Source: Corynebacterium sp. Marseille-P4321 (GTDB lineage: Bacteria > Actinomycetota > Actinomycetes > Mycobacteriales > Mycobacteriaceae). From it: a stretch of 64,000 bases of DNA. Within the stretch, counting starts at the first letter, position 1. Each line of letters opens with the position of its first letter. Positions 17,751 to 27,600 of the stretch are shown piece after piece. The stretch is taken from positions 248,001-312,000 of the forward strand of contig NZ_CAHJXO010000002.1 of assembly GCF_903645305.1 (NCBI RefSeq). The letters run 5' to 3'. The notes below the pieces were generated by a model that saw only the letters and a program-made list of their open reading frames with translations, did not search any database and was not told where the DNA came from. The translations under genes and the position numbers were made by a program.

Positions 17751-18746
17751 CTAGTCGTCCGCGCGCAGGTGGCGGGAGCGCTCAATGTCGGCGTCCCCCG
17801 CGGCGGCGCGGGCGAGCACCTCGCAGGACTCGGTGAACTGGGCCCAGGCGGAATCGATGTCCGCGTCGGTGAGGATGCGGGCGTTGGGCTCTCGGCCCCA
17901 AAATCCGCCGTCCGCGTCGGAAAGGGACGTGCCTCGGGTTAAGGGCGAGTCGGCTTCGACGTCTACCGTCGATAAGCAAAATGCCCCTGTGCCGCCAAGC
18001 GCAACGATGACGGTGAGCAAGTCGTGGATCTGCGCGCGGTAGCCCTCCCCCACCTCCTGGTGGAACTCGAAATAGAAACGCGTGATGGGCTCCATATGCC
18101 GCGCAATCTCCGCCTGCCCAAGGGCAGCGATGTGGCGCCGCAACGCGTCGGGGGTAAGCAGCATGCGCTCCGTGACGTTCAGCGGGCAGACGGTGAGCTC
18201 AGTGCGCGCTTGGGCAAAGACCGCGGCCGCTGCGTGTGGATCCACCCAGAAGTTCCACTCCGCGCTCGGCGTCGTGTTGCCCGGGTAGTTGAAGGCGCCG
18301 CCCATCACGGTGATGCGCTCGAGTGCCGCGAAGTGCTCCGGGTAATTCGCGGCGAAGACCGCCAAGTTCGTCATGGGGCCAGTGACAATGAGGTGTAAGT
18401 CCTGCGTGCCACGCGAAATGGCATCGAGCCACAGCTCCTGCCAGTCCGTGTCGATGTGGCGCTGCGGAGCCTGCGCGTACCCCAAGCCGAAGTCCCCGTG
18501 CGTCTCCGGAGTGGTGGTCAGCTCCCATTCCACCGGCTGCGGACAACCCGCGGCGATGGGGATCGTGTGCAAACCGCACAGGGAAAGCACCCACGCGGCG
18601 TTCTGCGCGCACTGCACGGCGCCGACGTTGCCGGCGGTGGTGGTCACGGCCTCCAACTCGAGCTCGCCCGTGTGGTGCTTCGCCGCGAGGTGGATTAGGG
18701 CGTACGTGTCGTCGATGCCCGGGTCGCAATCAAGGATCACTCTCAC
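17751..18746 (-). CDS. Inosine/uridine-preferring nucleoside hydrolase
   Basis: A 331-residue nucleoside hydrolase. The N-terminus carries the calcium-binding DCDPGIDD motif (residues 5-12) that defines the family. The enzyme splits ribonucleosides to base and ribose in the cytosol. GTG 18746 is chosen because it directly precedes VRVILDCDPG, has AAGGAG upstream and shares a GTGA overlap with the exporter gene stop. The longer frame upstream is translated from the MFS gene. One copy of the GTCGATAAGC decamer falls inside the gene and is read with the rare Leu codon TTA. Confidence 0.9.
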   Translation of the reverse strand: MRVILDCDPGIDDTYALIHLAAKHHTGELELEAVTTTAGNVGAVQCAQNAAWVLSLCGLHTIPIAAGCPQPVEWELTTTPETHGDFGLGYAQAPQRHIDTDWQELWLDAISRGTQDLHLIVTGPMTNLAVFAANYPEHFAALERITVMGGAFNYPGNTTPSAEWNFWVDPHAAAAVFAQARTELTVCPLNVTERMLLTPDALRRHIAALGQAEIARHMEPITRFYFEFHQEVGEGYRAQIHDLLTVIVALGGTGAFCLSTVDVEADSPLTRGTSLSDADGGFWGREPNARILTDADIDSAWAQFTESCEVLARAAAGDADIERSRHLRADD

Positions 18747-20002
18747 GCTTTGGCTCCTTTCACCTGCTTGGCCGGGCGGGTTTCTGTGCCGACGAACAGC
18801 CAGACCAGCAGCGCCGCGGCCGAGAGGACGCCGCATATGCCGAACGCCCAGCTAAAGCCCGCGGCCTGCGCGACTGCGCCAAGCAGGATCGGCGCGAGGA
18901 TCTGGCCGGCGTCTTGGGTCATCTGGAAGGTGGACAGCACCTTGCCGCCCGAACGGTCGTTGCCAATGATGTCCGCCAGCGACGCCTGCACCGCCGGGCC
19001 CATGAGCCCGCCGCCCACGCCCGCCATCGCGGAGAGGATGAGCAGCGGCCAAAAGCTCGTGGCGAACCCCAGCACGCCGGTGAACACGCCGGAGACCACC
19101 AGGCCCGCGATGATGAGCGGGCGGCGCCCAATGCGGTCGGTCAACGCGCCCGAGACCTGCAGCATGATAGCCATGCCCAGGGCGAACGCGGTGAGCGCGA
19201 AACCGGAGGCGGCGGCGCCGTGCTCGAAGACGGATGCGGCGAATAGCGGCAGCACCGCCACGCGCGCACCGAAGTTCACAAACCCGTTGACAAACGCGCC
19301 GGAGAGCAGCGCCTTGTATGCGGGTTCGCGCCAGGCCTGCTTGAGCCGCATCGCCGGCTTGTCCAGAGTGGTGGGCTGCACGCCCGGCTTCGGGTGCGTG
19401 AGCGACCAAACGATGAACGCCGCCAGGCCCACGCCCACGCCGTAGATAGCAAACGGCAGGCGCTGACCCGCGAACGACAGCACCGCGCCCAGCACCGGGC
19501 CGAGGATGTTTCCTAGCAGGAACGCCGTTGCGTACAGCGCGTTGGCGCGCCCGCGAATGGACGGGTGCGTCACGCGCACAATCAGCGCCTGGGCCGAAAG
19601 GGTGAACATGGTGGAGCCGAAGCCGGCGATAAACCGCAGCAGCAAAATGTGCCAGTACGCCTGCGCGAACGCCACCATAAACGTAGACACCGCCACGATG
19701 AGCAGGCCGGTGAGGTAGATCGGGCGGGAGCCAAGCTTATCGACGAGCACGCCCGCCCCCGGCGCACCCAGCAGGCGCGCCAGAGCGAAGACGGACACTA
19801 CTGCGCCAGCTGCCGCCATGGAGACGTTGAAACTGCCCGCGAACTGCGGCAACACGGGCGCGATGATCCCGTAGCCCAAGGCGATGATGAAGGCGGCGCA
19901 CACCAGCACCCAGATCGTGCGCGGGATGGCCGGGCCGCGGCCTGTCGACGACGCTGAGCGTGTCGACGCCATGTTGTGTGCTCGCTCAGCGTGTTGCTCC
20001 AT
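18743..20002 (-). CDS. MFS transporter
   Basis: A 419-residue major facilitator with about 12 hydrophobic segments and the loop 2-3 signature GVLVDKLGSRPIYLTG; a second, GALTDRIGRRPLIIAG, lies in the middle, as expected for two six-helix halves. Such proteins usually act as drug or metabolite exporters. ATG 20002 is chosen because TACTCT lies 8 nt upstream, the usual leaderless layout here; ATG 19972 is the alternative. It heads the operon with the nucleoside hydrolase and the ECF importer. The substrate is unknown, and a purine or nucleoside is an inference from the neighbours. Confidence 0.8.
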   Translation of the reverse strand: MEQHAERAHNMASTRSASSTGRGPAIPRTIWVLVCAAFIIALGYGIIAPVLPQFAGSFNVSMAAAGAVVSVFALARLLGAPGAGVLVDKLGSRPIYLTGLLIVAVSTFMVAFAQAYWHILLLRFIAGFGSTMFTLSAQALIVRVTHPSIRGRANALYATAFLLGNILGPVLGAVLSFAGQRLPFAIYGVGVGLAAFIVWSLTHPKPGVQPTTLDKPAMRLKQAWREPAYKALLSGAFVNGFVNFGARVAVLPLFAASVFEHGAAASGFALTAFALGMAIMLQVSGALTDRIGRRPLIIAGLVVSGVFTGVLGFATSFWPLLILSAMAGVGGGLMGPAVQASLADIIGNDRSGGKVLSTFQMTQDAGQILAPILLGAVAQAAGFSWAFGICGVLSAAALLVWLFVGTETRPAKQVKGAKA

Positions 20003-20100
20003 GACCCGCAAGAGTAGACCTTCGAGGGCGGAGAGGTTACCTCGTGTCAAAGTTTCGAACATTTGTTTGTCGGGCGAGTTTTCGTGTCGAACCGGGGTTC

Positions 20101-20106
20101 TAGGGT
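20101..20106 (+). promoter_or_regulatory. -10 element, leaderless start
   Basis: TAGGGT is followed by exactly 7 nt and then ATG 20114, so transcription is expected to begin at or next to the start codon. Confidence 0.5.
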
Positions 20107-20113
20107 TTGCGCC

Positions 20114-20638
20114 ATGATCAAGTTCAACACGCACAACCCGTTCAATGTCGTCCGCTCCCACAATCGCACCCGCGCCGCGTTGGCTCCCGAAGCTGCGGCC
20201 GCCCAGCTGCGCGACCGCCACGCCGAAACCCTCGACGCAGTCAACGCCGTCCTGCACCACCCGCGCTCACTATCGCGCCCCACAGCTTCTTGGCGCCCGC
20301 CGGTGGTGAAGCTGCCGCGCACCGACTTCGGGCCGCAGCTTTCCGTGGCCGTCACTCGTCGCAGGGTCGGTCCACGGGCGAGGGCGCGGATACAGGGCTA
20401 CGGCGAAACACAGGTACCGGCCTACCTGGTGGAGATGAGGATCTCCGAGGCCTCGGGCGTACCGGTGGACACCGAGCTCACTGAGGCGTGGGTGCGCGCG
20501 ATGGTGCCTGAAGACCACGCGCACGCGGTGCACGAGCTGCCCGCGGCGCGCGCGGTGAGCTACGTGTGGCTGGTGGACGGGACGTTTACCCCGATCGCGT
20601 CGCCGCCGTCCATGTTCGAGGGCCTCACCGCGGCGTAG
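20114..20638 (+). CDS. Hypothetical protein
   Basis: A 174-residue soluble protein, basic in the middle (RRRVGPRARARIQGYGE) and neutral elsewhere, with no signal peptide or membrane segment. I recognise no family. ATG 20114 is chosen over the GTG-type start at 20063 because TAGGGT lies 7 nt before it, and the region before it is promoter space shared with the divergent MFS operon. Composition is normal for the host. It ends 26 bp before the convergent acidic-protein gene. Confidence 0.6.
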   Translation: MIKFNTHNPFNVVRSHNRTRAALAPEAAAAQLRDRHAETLDAVNAVLHHPRSLSRPTASWRPPVVKLPRTDFGPQLSVAVTRRRVGPRARARIQGYGETQVPAYLVEMRISEASGVPVDTELTEAWVRAMVPEDHAHAVHELPAARAVSYVWLVDGTFTPIASPPSMFEGLTAA

Positions 20639-20664
20639 GACGCGCCGCGGCGGAATCGGCGGGG

Positions 20665-21519
20665 CTAGTCCTCGTCGTCGAGGTCGGCGTCTTCGAGGTC
20701 GGCAAGGTCCTCGTCCAGGTCGGCGTCGACCTCGTCCTCGACGTCATCTTCAACGTCGTCCTCGATGTCGTCTTCCTCGATGTCGTCCTGGCCGAAGATG
20801 TCGTAGACGTCTGGTTCCTCGAAGTCTTCGTCCACGGGCAACAATTGTGCTTCCCAGTCCCCAGCCTGGTCGGCGGCGAGCGAAAGCACGTCGAAAAGCC
20901 TGTCAAAATCGGTGAAGCTGCCCAGCTCCAGGCGCTCCGCGTCCGCGACCGCCTCGTTGTGGATCGCGTCGAACAGTCGCGCGCGGTCCTCCTCCGTGAG
21001 CTCGGCGTCGCCGTCGGACTCCCACAGTTCGCCCTCGGCGTCCTCGATCACATCGTCGTAGTCGTCCGGCAGCGCCACGAAGGTCACCTTCGCGCACGGC
21101 ACGCCGTCGACGGCCTCAACAACCACCTGCAGCTCGGCGTTCTCCCCCACCTCGGCGCGCACCTGCTGCGGGTTAAGGTGGTCCTGGAAGAACTCCAGGT
21201 CGCCGATGCGCTCGTCGGTGCCCTCGAGCAGGTCGCGCAACACGGTGACCACCTGGTCGGTGGCCATGTGCTCCGCCACCGCGGCCACGGCATCCTCCAC
21301 GGAGAACACCACGGCCACCAGCACAGCCTCGAAGTCTTCGTCGTCCTCGTCCACATCCGCCGCCGCGATGTACACGTTCGCGGCTGGCAGGTGCGGGTCG
21401 ATCTCCACAAACTGGATCTCCAGCGCCGCGGTCATCGGGACGAACATGGTGTCGCCGCCCACGCGCGACTCAATACCTTCGCGGTCCAGCGCGGCCGCGA
21501 TGTCCTCGAAAAAGCTCAT
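20665..21519 (-). CDS. Acidic protein with Asp/Glu-rich tail, YbjN-like features
   Basis: A 284-residue, strongly acidic protein. It opens with MSFFEDIAAALDREGIESRV, followed by two alternating strand-helix modules that resemble the YbjN/sensory-domain pattern (suggestion only). It ends in a tail of about 35 residues built almost only of Asp, Glu and a few hydrophobics (EEDDIEDDVEDDVEDEV). ATG 21519 follows AAGGAA; the frame could extend to 21549 but without a ribosome site. It has no secretion signal. Low-complexity tails of this kind vary in length between strains. Confidence 0.6.
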   Translation of the reverse strand: MSFFEDIAAALDREGIESRVGGDTMFVPMTAALEIQFVEIDPHLPAANVYIAAADVDEDDEDFEAVLVAVVFSVEDAVAAVAEHMATDQVVTVLRDLLEGTDERIGDLEFFQDHLNPQQVRAEVGENAELQVVVEAVDGVPCAKVTFVALPDDYDDVIEDAEGELWESDGDAELTEEDRARLFDAIHNEAVADAERLELGSFTDFDRLFDVLSLAADQAGDWEAQLLPVDEDFEEPDVYDIFGQDDIEEDDIEDDVEDDVEDEVDADLDEDLADLEDADLDDED

Positions 21520-21672
21520 GGCAAACGGTTCCTTTACGCCTCGCACCAAGGGGACTGCCCCAGCCTAGCCACTCACGCCCCGCTGCGCGCACAACGCGCG
21601 AAAAAACGCCCGCTACTTCCCAGCCTTTTTACCCGCCGCTTTACGGTCAGCGCGCGGTGTGCACCGCCGCGC
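21520..21672 (-). other. Intergenic gap, nothing firm
   Basis: 153 bp between the esterase stop and the start of the acidic-protein gene. Read-through of the esterase stop codon would add about 19 codons ending in a Lys-rich peptide (RADRKAAGKKAGK), which may be a decayed C-terminal tail. No clear terminator or promoter is visible. Confidence 0.3.
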
Positions 21673-23274
21673 CTACTCGGTGCCTAGCTCATCCTCGGTG
21701 GGCAGGTCCGGCACATCCACGCCGAAGAACTCCGCAGCCGAATCGATGAGATCCTGGCGGTTGTTGCCCCACTCGCGCATGTCGAAGGATTCCCACGCCA
21801 GTCGTTGCGACGCCTTCGGGTCGTACTCCACGCGCGGCTCTAAATCGAACACGGCGGTCGCGCGGCCCGGTTTGTCGTCGCTGCGGAAGCCGTACACCGG
21901 CCACTCCGCACCCGGCGCGCCCGTGTGAAAGAAGCTGCCCCAGTGGTATTGCATCACCCGGCTGACCTCCTCGAACGCTTCCTTCGAGCCGAAGCGGTCC
22001 AGCTTGCTTGCTCGCGTGGCGTTCGCGTCGCCGAACACCGCCACCAGGTCGGCGGTGTGCATCGCGCCAAGGCCGAGCCGGCGCATGGTGGCGGACGCGT
22101 ACTCGAAGCGGTACATCCACGTCGGCGCTTTACGACGGTGCGCGGTCGCCAAAATCACCGACGGCGCCCAGAACACCGCGTCCGCGATGAGGTCCGCGAA
22201 GTCGCCGCGTTCGCCCACGTAGCCGTAGGCGCGAAGCACGTCCAAGGCGTTTTCCGCGTCGAAGTTCTCCAACGCGCGTCGCGCGGCGCGCTGGCGCTGT
22301 TTCGTCGTTTGGTAAATCGCCTTGGCGAAGCTCGCCTCGTCGGAGTTCGTGCCCACGATCAGAGGTACCGCGGCCTGCTCGCCTTCCTCGAAGGTGTCGA
22401 TGGGGTGCTTCGGCATCGTCGCGCCGTCGACGGTGGGCATGAAGCTGGAGTTCAGCTGCACGAGCTGCTTACCGTTGAGCAGCATGGACTGCCCGGCGCG
22501 GACGAGTTCTTCGGCGTCTACCTCGCGGAGCTCGTCGATAGTAGTTGTGCGCGGCAGGCCGAGTCTGTTAATCAGCTCGCGCACCCACATCGCGGCTTGC
22601 AGGCGCGAGTGCACGCTTGCTGGCGGCGGCGATTGCGCCACGGCGTGGTGGAACAGCCCGCGCGCGGCCGGGGCGCACATTAAGTGCATCACCGCGGCGC
22701 CGCCAGCGGATTCGCCCATGATGGTCACCTTGTTCGGGTCGCCGCCGAAGTTGGCGATGTTGTCGTGGATCCACTCCAGCGACAAGATCTGATCCATAAT
22801 CGCCGGGTTAGCCACGCAATCCTTGCCCACCGAGCGGAAATCCAAATACCCCAACACGCCCAGCCGGAAGTTCACCGAGACGTACACCACGTCAGTGGCC
22901 TTGGCCAGGTAATGGCCCTGCAGCACCTTCTCGTTGCTCGCCCCTGTGACGAAGGTGCCGCCGTGGAAGTACACCACCACCGGCAGCACGTCGTCGGTGT
23001 CCGGCCGCACGATGTCCAGGGTGAGGCAGTCCTCGGTGCCCACCACCGCGTCGCGCCAGCCGAAGGTGCCCTGCATCGCGGGCGGGGCGAACGTTGTGGC
23101 GTCGCGCTCCCCCGCCCAGCGGCCGACGGGCTGCGGTGCGCGGAAACGGCACGCGCTGGCGGTGGAGGCGCCGTACGGGACACCGCGCCAGGTGCGCACG
23201 CCCGTGAGCTCGTCGACAATACCGCGCACTTTCCCCGCCGCCGTGTGTGCGACTGGATTCTTGGCGGCAATCAT
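21673..23274 (-). CDS. Type-B carboxylesterase
   Basis: A 533-residue alpha/beta hydrolase of the carboxylesterase type B family. The oxyanion region is VVYFHGGTFVTG near residue 100 and the nucleophile elbow is TIMGESAGGAAVM near 190, with the catalytic Ser in GESAG. RGVPYGAST near the N-terminus fits the family's RGIPYA motif. No signal peptide is seen, so it is probably cytoplasmic. ATG 23274 is preceded by TAGGGT with a 7-nt gap on the minus strand, which supports a leaderless start. The natural ester substrate cannot be deduced. Confidence 0.9.
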   Translation of the reverse strand: MIAAKNPVAHTAAGKVRGIVDELTGVRTWRGVPYGASTASACRFRAPQPVGRWAGERDATTFAPPAMQGTFGWRDAVVGTEDCLTLDIVRPDTDDVLPVVVYFHGGTFVTGASNEKVLQGHYLAKATDVVYVSVNFRLGVLGYLDFRSVGKDCVANPAIMDQILSLEWIHDNIANFGGDPNKVTIMGESAGGAAVMHLMCAPAARGLFHHAVAQSPPPASVHSRLQAAMWVRELINRLGLPRTTTIDELREVDAEELVRAGQSMLLNGKQLVQLNSSFMPTVDGATMPKHPIDTFEEGEQAAVPLIVGTNSDEASFAKAIYQTTKQRQRAARRALENFDAENALDVLRAYGYVGERGDFADLIADAVFWAPSVILATAHRRKAPTWMYRFEYASATMRRLGLGAMHTADLVAVFGDANATRASKLDRFGSKEAFEEVSRVMQYHWGSFFHTGAPGAEWPVYGFRSDDKPGRATAVFDLEPRVEYDPKASQRLAWESFDMREWGNNRQDLIDSAAEFFGVDVPDLPTEDELGTE

Positions 23275-23368
23275 GCAGTAAACCCTAGTCTGTGCCCGGC
23301 GCGAGACAAGTAGCCGGAGGACAGGGCCTTAGGCCGCGACATCGGGGAATGCAGCGGGCACTGAGGCG

Positions 23369-23403
23369 TTGACAGGTGTACGGCTGCACGGTTTCCGTAG
23401 ACT
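23369..23403 (+). promoter_or_regulatory. Promoter candidate for the EcsC-like gene
   Basis: TTGACA at 23369 and TAGACT at 23398 face the EcsC-like gene. The 23-bp gap is too long for a classical pair, so only the -10 may be used. An 8-bp inverted repeat (GCGCACGG/CCGTGCGC) lies in the leader between this and the start codon. Confidence 0.3.
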
Positions 23404-23501
23404 GAACCGGCAGCGCGCACGGCGGAAGTTCAAAGCCCGTGCGCTTTCACAGGCAGGCCCCAACGTTTGCGGAGCGGGCCGCGGACGTTGAAGGAGAAAA
23501 C

Positions 23502-24593
23502 ATGGTGTTTGGCCGCAAGAAGAAGCGCGACGCGGAGCTGGAAGCCGAGATCAACGCCGCCCGCGAGGCGGATCCGCGCCAGCTGGAGGAAGACGCCGGG
23601 ATGCTGGGCAAGGCGTTTATCGGAGCCGTCGATAAGGCAGTGCACCTGCAAACCGGCACAATCCGCACCTACGTCAACTGGCTGCGCCGCCAGGACCCGG
23701 AGGCGAGCCCCGCGGAGATTCAGAAGCGGATGGATACCCACTTAAAGCGCGTGGTGTCCGGCACTGGTGCTGGCGCGGGTGCTGCGGCCGCGGTGCCGGG
23801 TGTCGGCCTGATTACGGGTGCCGCGGCGATCGCCGGCGAGTCCGCGCTGTTTCTAGACCTCGTGGCGTTCTACGCGGTGGCTTCTGCCTACCTGCGCGGC
23901 GAGGACATCAGCGACCCGGAGCGCCGCCGCCAGCTCGTGCTCTCAGTGCTCATGGGCGCAAAAGGCGTGGCGATTGTGGACGCGCTGGTGGGTGACGACG
24001 CCGAGCGCGTACCAGGCCGCGCCACCATGGCGAAGTTCTCAGGGCCCACACTCGTGGAAACGAACAACGTCATGCAGAAGATGATGATGCGCTCCCTGTC
24101 GAAGCAGATGCGCCGCGCGTTCCTGGGCAAGATGCTGCCGCTCGGCCTCGGCGCGGTGGCGGGCACGGCGGCGAACCGCAAGCTTCTAGACAAGGTCATC
24201 GAGAACATGCAGGGCTCCCTCGGCGCACTGCCCGCCGACTTCGCCACCCCGCTGCCGGAGAAAGAGTCGGACGAGGAAAAGGAGCTGGGCAAGCGCCTGA
24301 GCGCGAAGCCGCAGGAGTTCGCGGCGTGGTTCAAGGAGCACATGTCGCTTAACGACGGCTCCGCGGACGAACCCACCACCGACACCGACACCTCGGACGA
24401 CGCCGACAACTCGGACGACGCCGACACCTCGGACGATACAGACGCCTCGGACGACACCGACACCTCGGACGACACCGACGCCTCGGACGACACCGACGCC
24501 GAGAAGCGCAACCCGCTGCGCGCCCTGCTGGGCCGCCGGAAGAAGGAGGACGAGGAAGACGACACTGAAGACACCGAAGAAGACACCGAGTAA
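23502..24593 (+). CDS. EcsC-family protein with Asp-rich repeat tail
   Basis: A 363-residue protein. Residues about 80-230 fit the EcsC family: hydrophobic Ala/Gly-rich GTGAGAGAAAAVPGVGLITGA and then AIAGESALFLDL. The C-terminus carries six 6-residue repeats of the SDD(T/A)D type and a Lys- and Glu-rich end. EcsC-like proteins are found near transporters, and here an ABC exporter follows. ATG 23502 has AAGGAGAAAA just upstream. The end of the gene overlaps, or lies very close to, the true start of the ABC exporter. Function is unknown. Confidence 0.75.
   Translation: MVFGRKKKRDAELEAEINAAREADPRQLEEDAGMLGKAFIGAVDKAVHLQTGTIRTYVNWLRRQDPEASPAEIQKRMDTHLKRVVSGTGAGAGAAAAVPGVGLITGAAAIAGESALFLDLVAFYAVASAYLRGEDISDPERRRQLVLSVLMGAKGVAIVDALVGDDAERVPGRATMAKFSGPTLVETNNVMQKMMMRSLSKQMRRAFLGKMLPLGLGAVAGTAANRKLLDKVIENMQGSLGALPADFATPLPEKESDEEKELGKRLSAKPQEFAAWFKEHMSLNDGSADEPTTDTDTSDDADNSDDADTSDDTDASDDTDTSDDTDASDDTDAEKRNPLRALLGRRKKEDEEDDTEDTEEDTE
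24387..24494 (+). repeat. 18-bp coding tandem repeat (six units)
   Basis: Six 18-bp units encode the Asp-Thr/Ala/Asn-Ser-Asp-Asp-Ala/Thr hexapeptide. Units differ at one or two codons. The length is a multiple of three, so copy-number changes keep the frame. Confidence 0.85.
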
Positions 24594-24681
24594 CCCCAGC
24601 CTGCTGCGCCGCTCCTTCGCGGCGAACCGCGGCGCGGCGGTTGCGGCGTTTCTCGCGGCGGCGATCGCCGCGCTCGCGCAG

Positions 24682-27600
24682 GTGGCGCAGCCGGCTCTGA
24701 CGGGCCGGGCCATCGACAATGCCACCGGCAACGCGCAAGGCTCCGTAACCCGGGTGGCTTGGACCATGGTGGCCGTGGCTGCCGTGGGCTACGCGCTGTC
24801 GTTTCTGCGGCGCTTGAGTTCGGGCCACCTCGCGTCGCGCTCCCAGCACTGGCTGCGCACGGAGATCCTGCGCACGCTGCACCGCCTCGACGGGCCGGGC
24901 CAGGACCGAATTGTCACCGGGCAGATCGTCTCGCGCTCGATTTCAGATTTGAACCAGTACCACATGGTGCTGGGCAACACCCCAATGTTCTTCACGCGCG
25001 TGGTCACCCTCGCCGCGACGCTTTTCGTGATGCTGCGGATGAACGCGTCGCTCACCGTCCTCTCCCTCGCCCTGTTGCCGCTGATTTTGTGGGAGGCGAA
25101 CCGCTCGCGCAAGACCCTTTACGCGGCAACCTGGGTGAACCAGCACGCCACGGCGGAGCTGGCGGAGCACGTGGAGCAGACCGTCTCCGGCGTGCGCGTG
25201 GTGAAAGCGTTCGGGCAGGAAGCGCGCGAGATAGACACGCTCGATTCCCTGGGCCGTCACCTCTATGCCGTCAAGATGCGCGCGGCGAAGCTCACGGCGC
25301 GCTTCCAGCCGGTGCTTACTCAGCTGCCGAAGGTGGCGCTAGTGGTCACCATCGTCGCCGGCGGTGTGTTGGCGGTGCGCGGGACGATCACCATCGGCGA
25401 GTTCGTGGCGTTTACCGCGTATCTCACCTCCATGACGTCCACAATGGCCATGCTGACCAACCAGTACGTGCGCCTGCAGATGGGCATGAGCTCCTTCGAC
25501 CGTCTCGACGACGTGCTCAAACTCGCACCCGAGGACTCCCCTACTGAGCCCGCGCCGCCAGGCCCGGTGGGGCTGCGCTTTTCCGACGTGCACTTCGACG
25601 ACGTACTTAACGGCTTCGACCTCACCGTGCACCCGGGCGAGACTGTGGCCATCGTCGGCCCGCCCGGCGCGGGCAAAACCATGGCGGTGCAGCTCGCCGG
25701 CGGGTTCTACCAGCCCGACGCCGGCGCCGTGAGCCTCTGCCCGGCAGCCCCAGACGCGCCGCCACTGAAGGATTCCGCACAGGGCCCGGAATCGTCCTGG
25801 GAAAATGAAGGATTTAACGCGCCGATGCAGAATCCTTCAGTGGCTGCTTCACGGGCGGCGTCACCAGCGGCGTCAGCGGCTCCACCAGCGGCGTCACCAG
25901 CGGCGTCACCAGCGCCTTCACCAGCGCCTTCACCAGCGGCCTCACGGCCATCAAGCACCCCAGAACAAACCTCCCTCCGCCAGAAGGTCACTTGCGTGTT
26001 CGACGACGCGTTTTTGTTCTCCTCCAGCGTCTTCGACAACATCGCCCTCGGCGCGAAAGACACCCGCAATCTCAAAGCCCGCGTGCACGAGGCGGCCCGG
26101 CTCGCCTGCGCGGACGAGTTCATCGAGCGCCTGCCCGAGGGGTTCGACACCCAGGTCGGCGAGCGCGGACTGACTTTATCCGGCGGCCAGCGCCAGCGCA
26201 TCGCCCTCGCGCGTGCGCTCATGAGCGCGCCAGAGGTGCTTGTGCTTGACGACGCCACCAGCGCCATCGACGCCGTCACCGAAGCAGAGATCCTGGCCAA
26301 CCTGCGCAACCATTTGGGCTCCGACGTGGCAGTGCTTACCGTGGCGCACCGCCAGTCCACCGCGGATCACGCGGACACTGTCGCCGTGGTGCGCGACGGG
26401 CGCGTGGTGAGCCAAGGCCCACGGGAGAAAATCACGCGAACCGAGGATTACCGGGCGATTATGAGTGCGGAGGTGGGGCGGGAACTCGTCGATAAGCCAG
26501 CCCCCGATGCGCTGTGGCCGGAGAACGCCGAACCTGAGCAGGAACGCGTGCTGGTGAGCACCTCTGGGCGCGCCTCCGGCGCTGTGAATGCCACCCCGGA
26601 GCTGCTCGCGCGCGTGGAGCGACTGCCTGAGGCGCGCGAGGAGCCCGGGCTGGCGGAAGAAACGCTGCACCGGCTGCGCACCCCGTCTAGCGAGTTCCGT
26701 GTCTCGCACCTGTTCCGCGCGGTGCGCTGGCTCATCGCGGCAACCGTCGCGCTGCTGGTCGTGGGCGTGGTGGCGGACCTGGCCTTCCCCACCCTCGTGC
26801 GCGCCGCGATCGACCGCGGCATCGCGCCCGCCGACACCGGGGCGCTCGCACGCACCGGTGTGGCGGCGCTCGCAGTGGTGATTGTGGCCTGGGCGTCCTC
26901 GGCAGCGATGACGGTGCTGTCCGCCCGCTCCGGCGAACGGCTGCTCTACGGCCTGCGGCTGCGCTCCTACGCGCACGTGCAGCAGCTCGGTCTGAGCTAC
27001 TTCGAGTCGCGGCTGTCCGGCAAGATCATGACGCGCATGACCACGGACATCGACACGCTGTCCAGCTTCCTGCAAACGGGGCTTGCGCAGGCGATTGTTT
27101 CTGTGGCAACGCTCACCGGCGTGACCGTGATGCTGGTGGCCACCGACGGCCAGCTCACCCTCGTCGCGCTCGCTGCGGTGCCCGTGATCGTGGCCGCGAC
27201 CTGGCTCTTCCGCCGCTACTCCAAACGCTTCTACTCCGCGGCGCGCGCGCAGATCTCGGAGGTCAACGGCGAGTTCGCCGAGCTGATCGGCGGCATCCGC
27301 GTCACCCAGATGCACCAGGCGGAGGCCCGCGCGGAGGCGCGCTTTAGCGAAATGAGCGACCTCTACCGCCGTCTGCGCCTGCGCTCCGCCGCGCTCGTGG
27401 CCGCCTACTTCCCCGGCATGCAGTTCATCTCCCAGGCCATGACGGCGGCCATTGTCGGCGTGGGCGCGGCCCGCGTGGCAGAGGGCACCCTATCTGTCGG
27501 CGTGCTCGTGGCGTTCACCATGTACCTCTCCCAGCTCTATGGCCCGATCCAGCAGCTCGGCCAGATCTTCGATTCCTGGCAGCAGGCCACGGTGAGCTTC

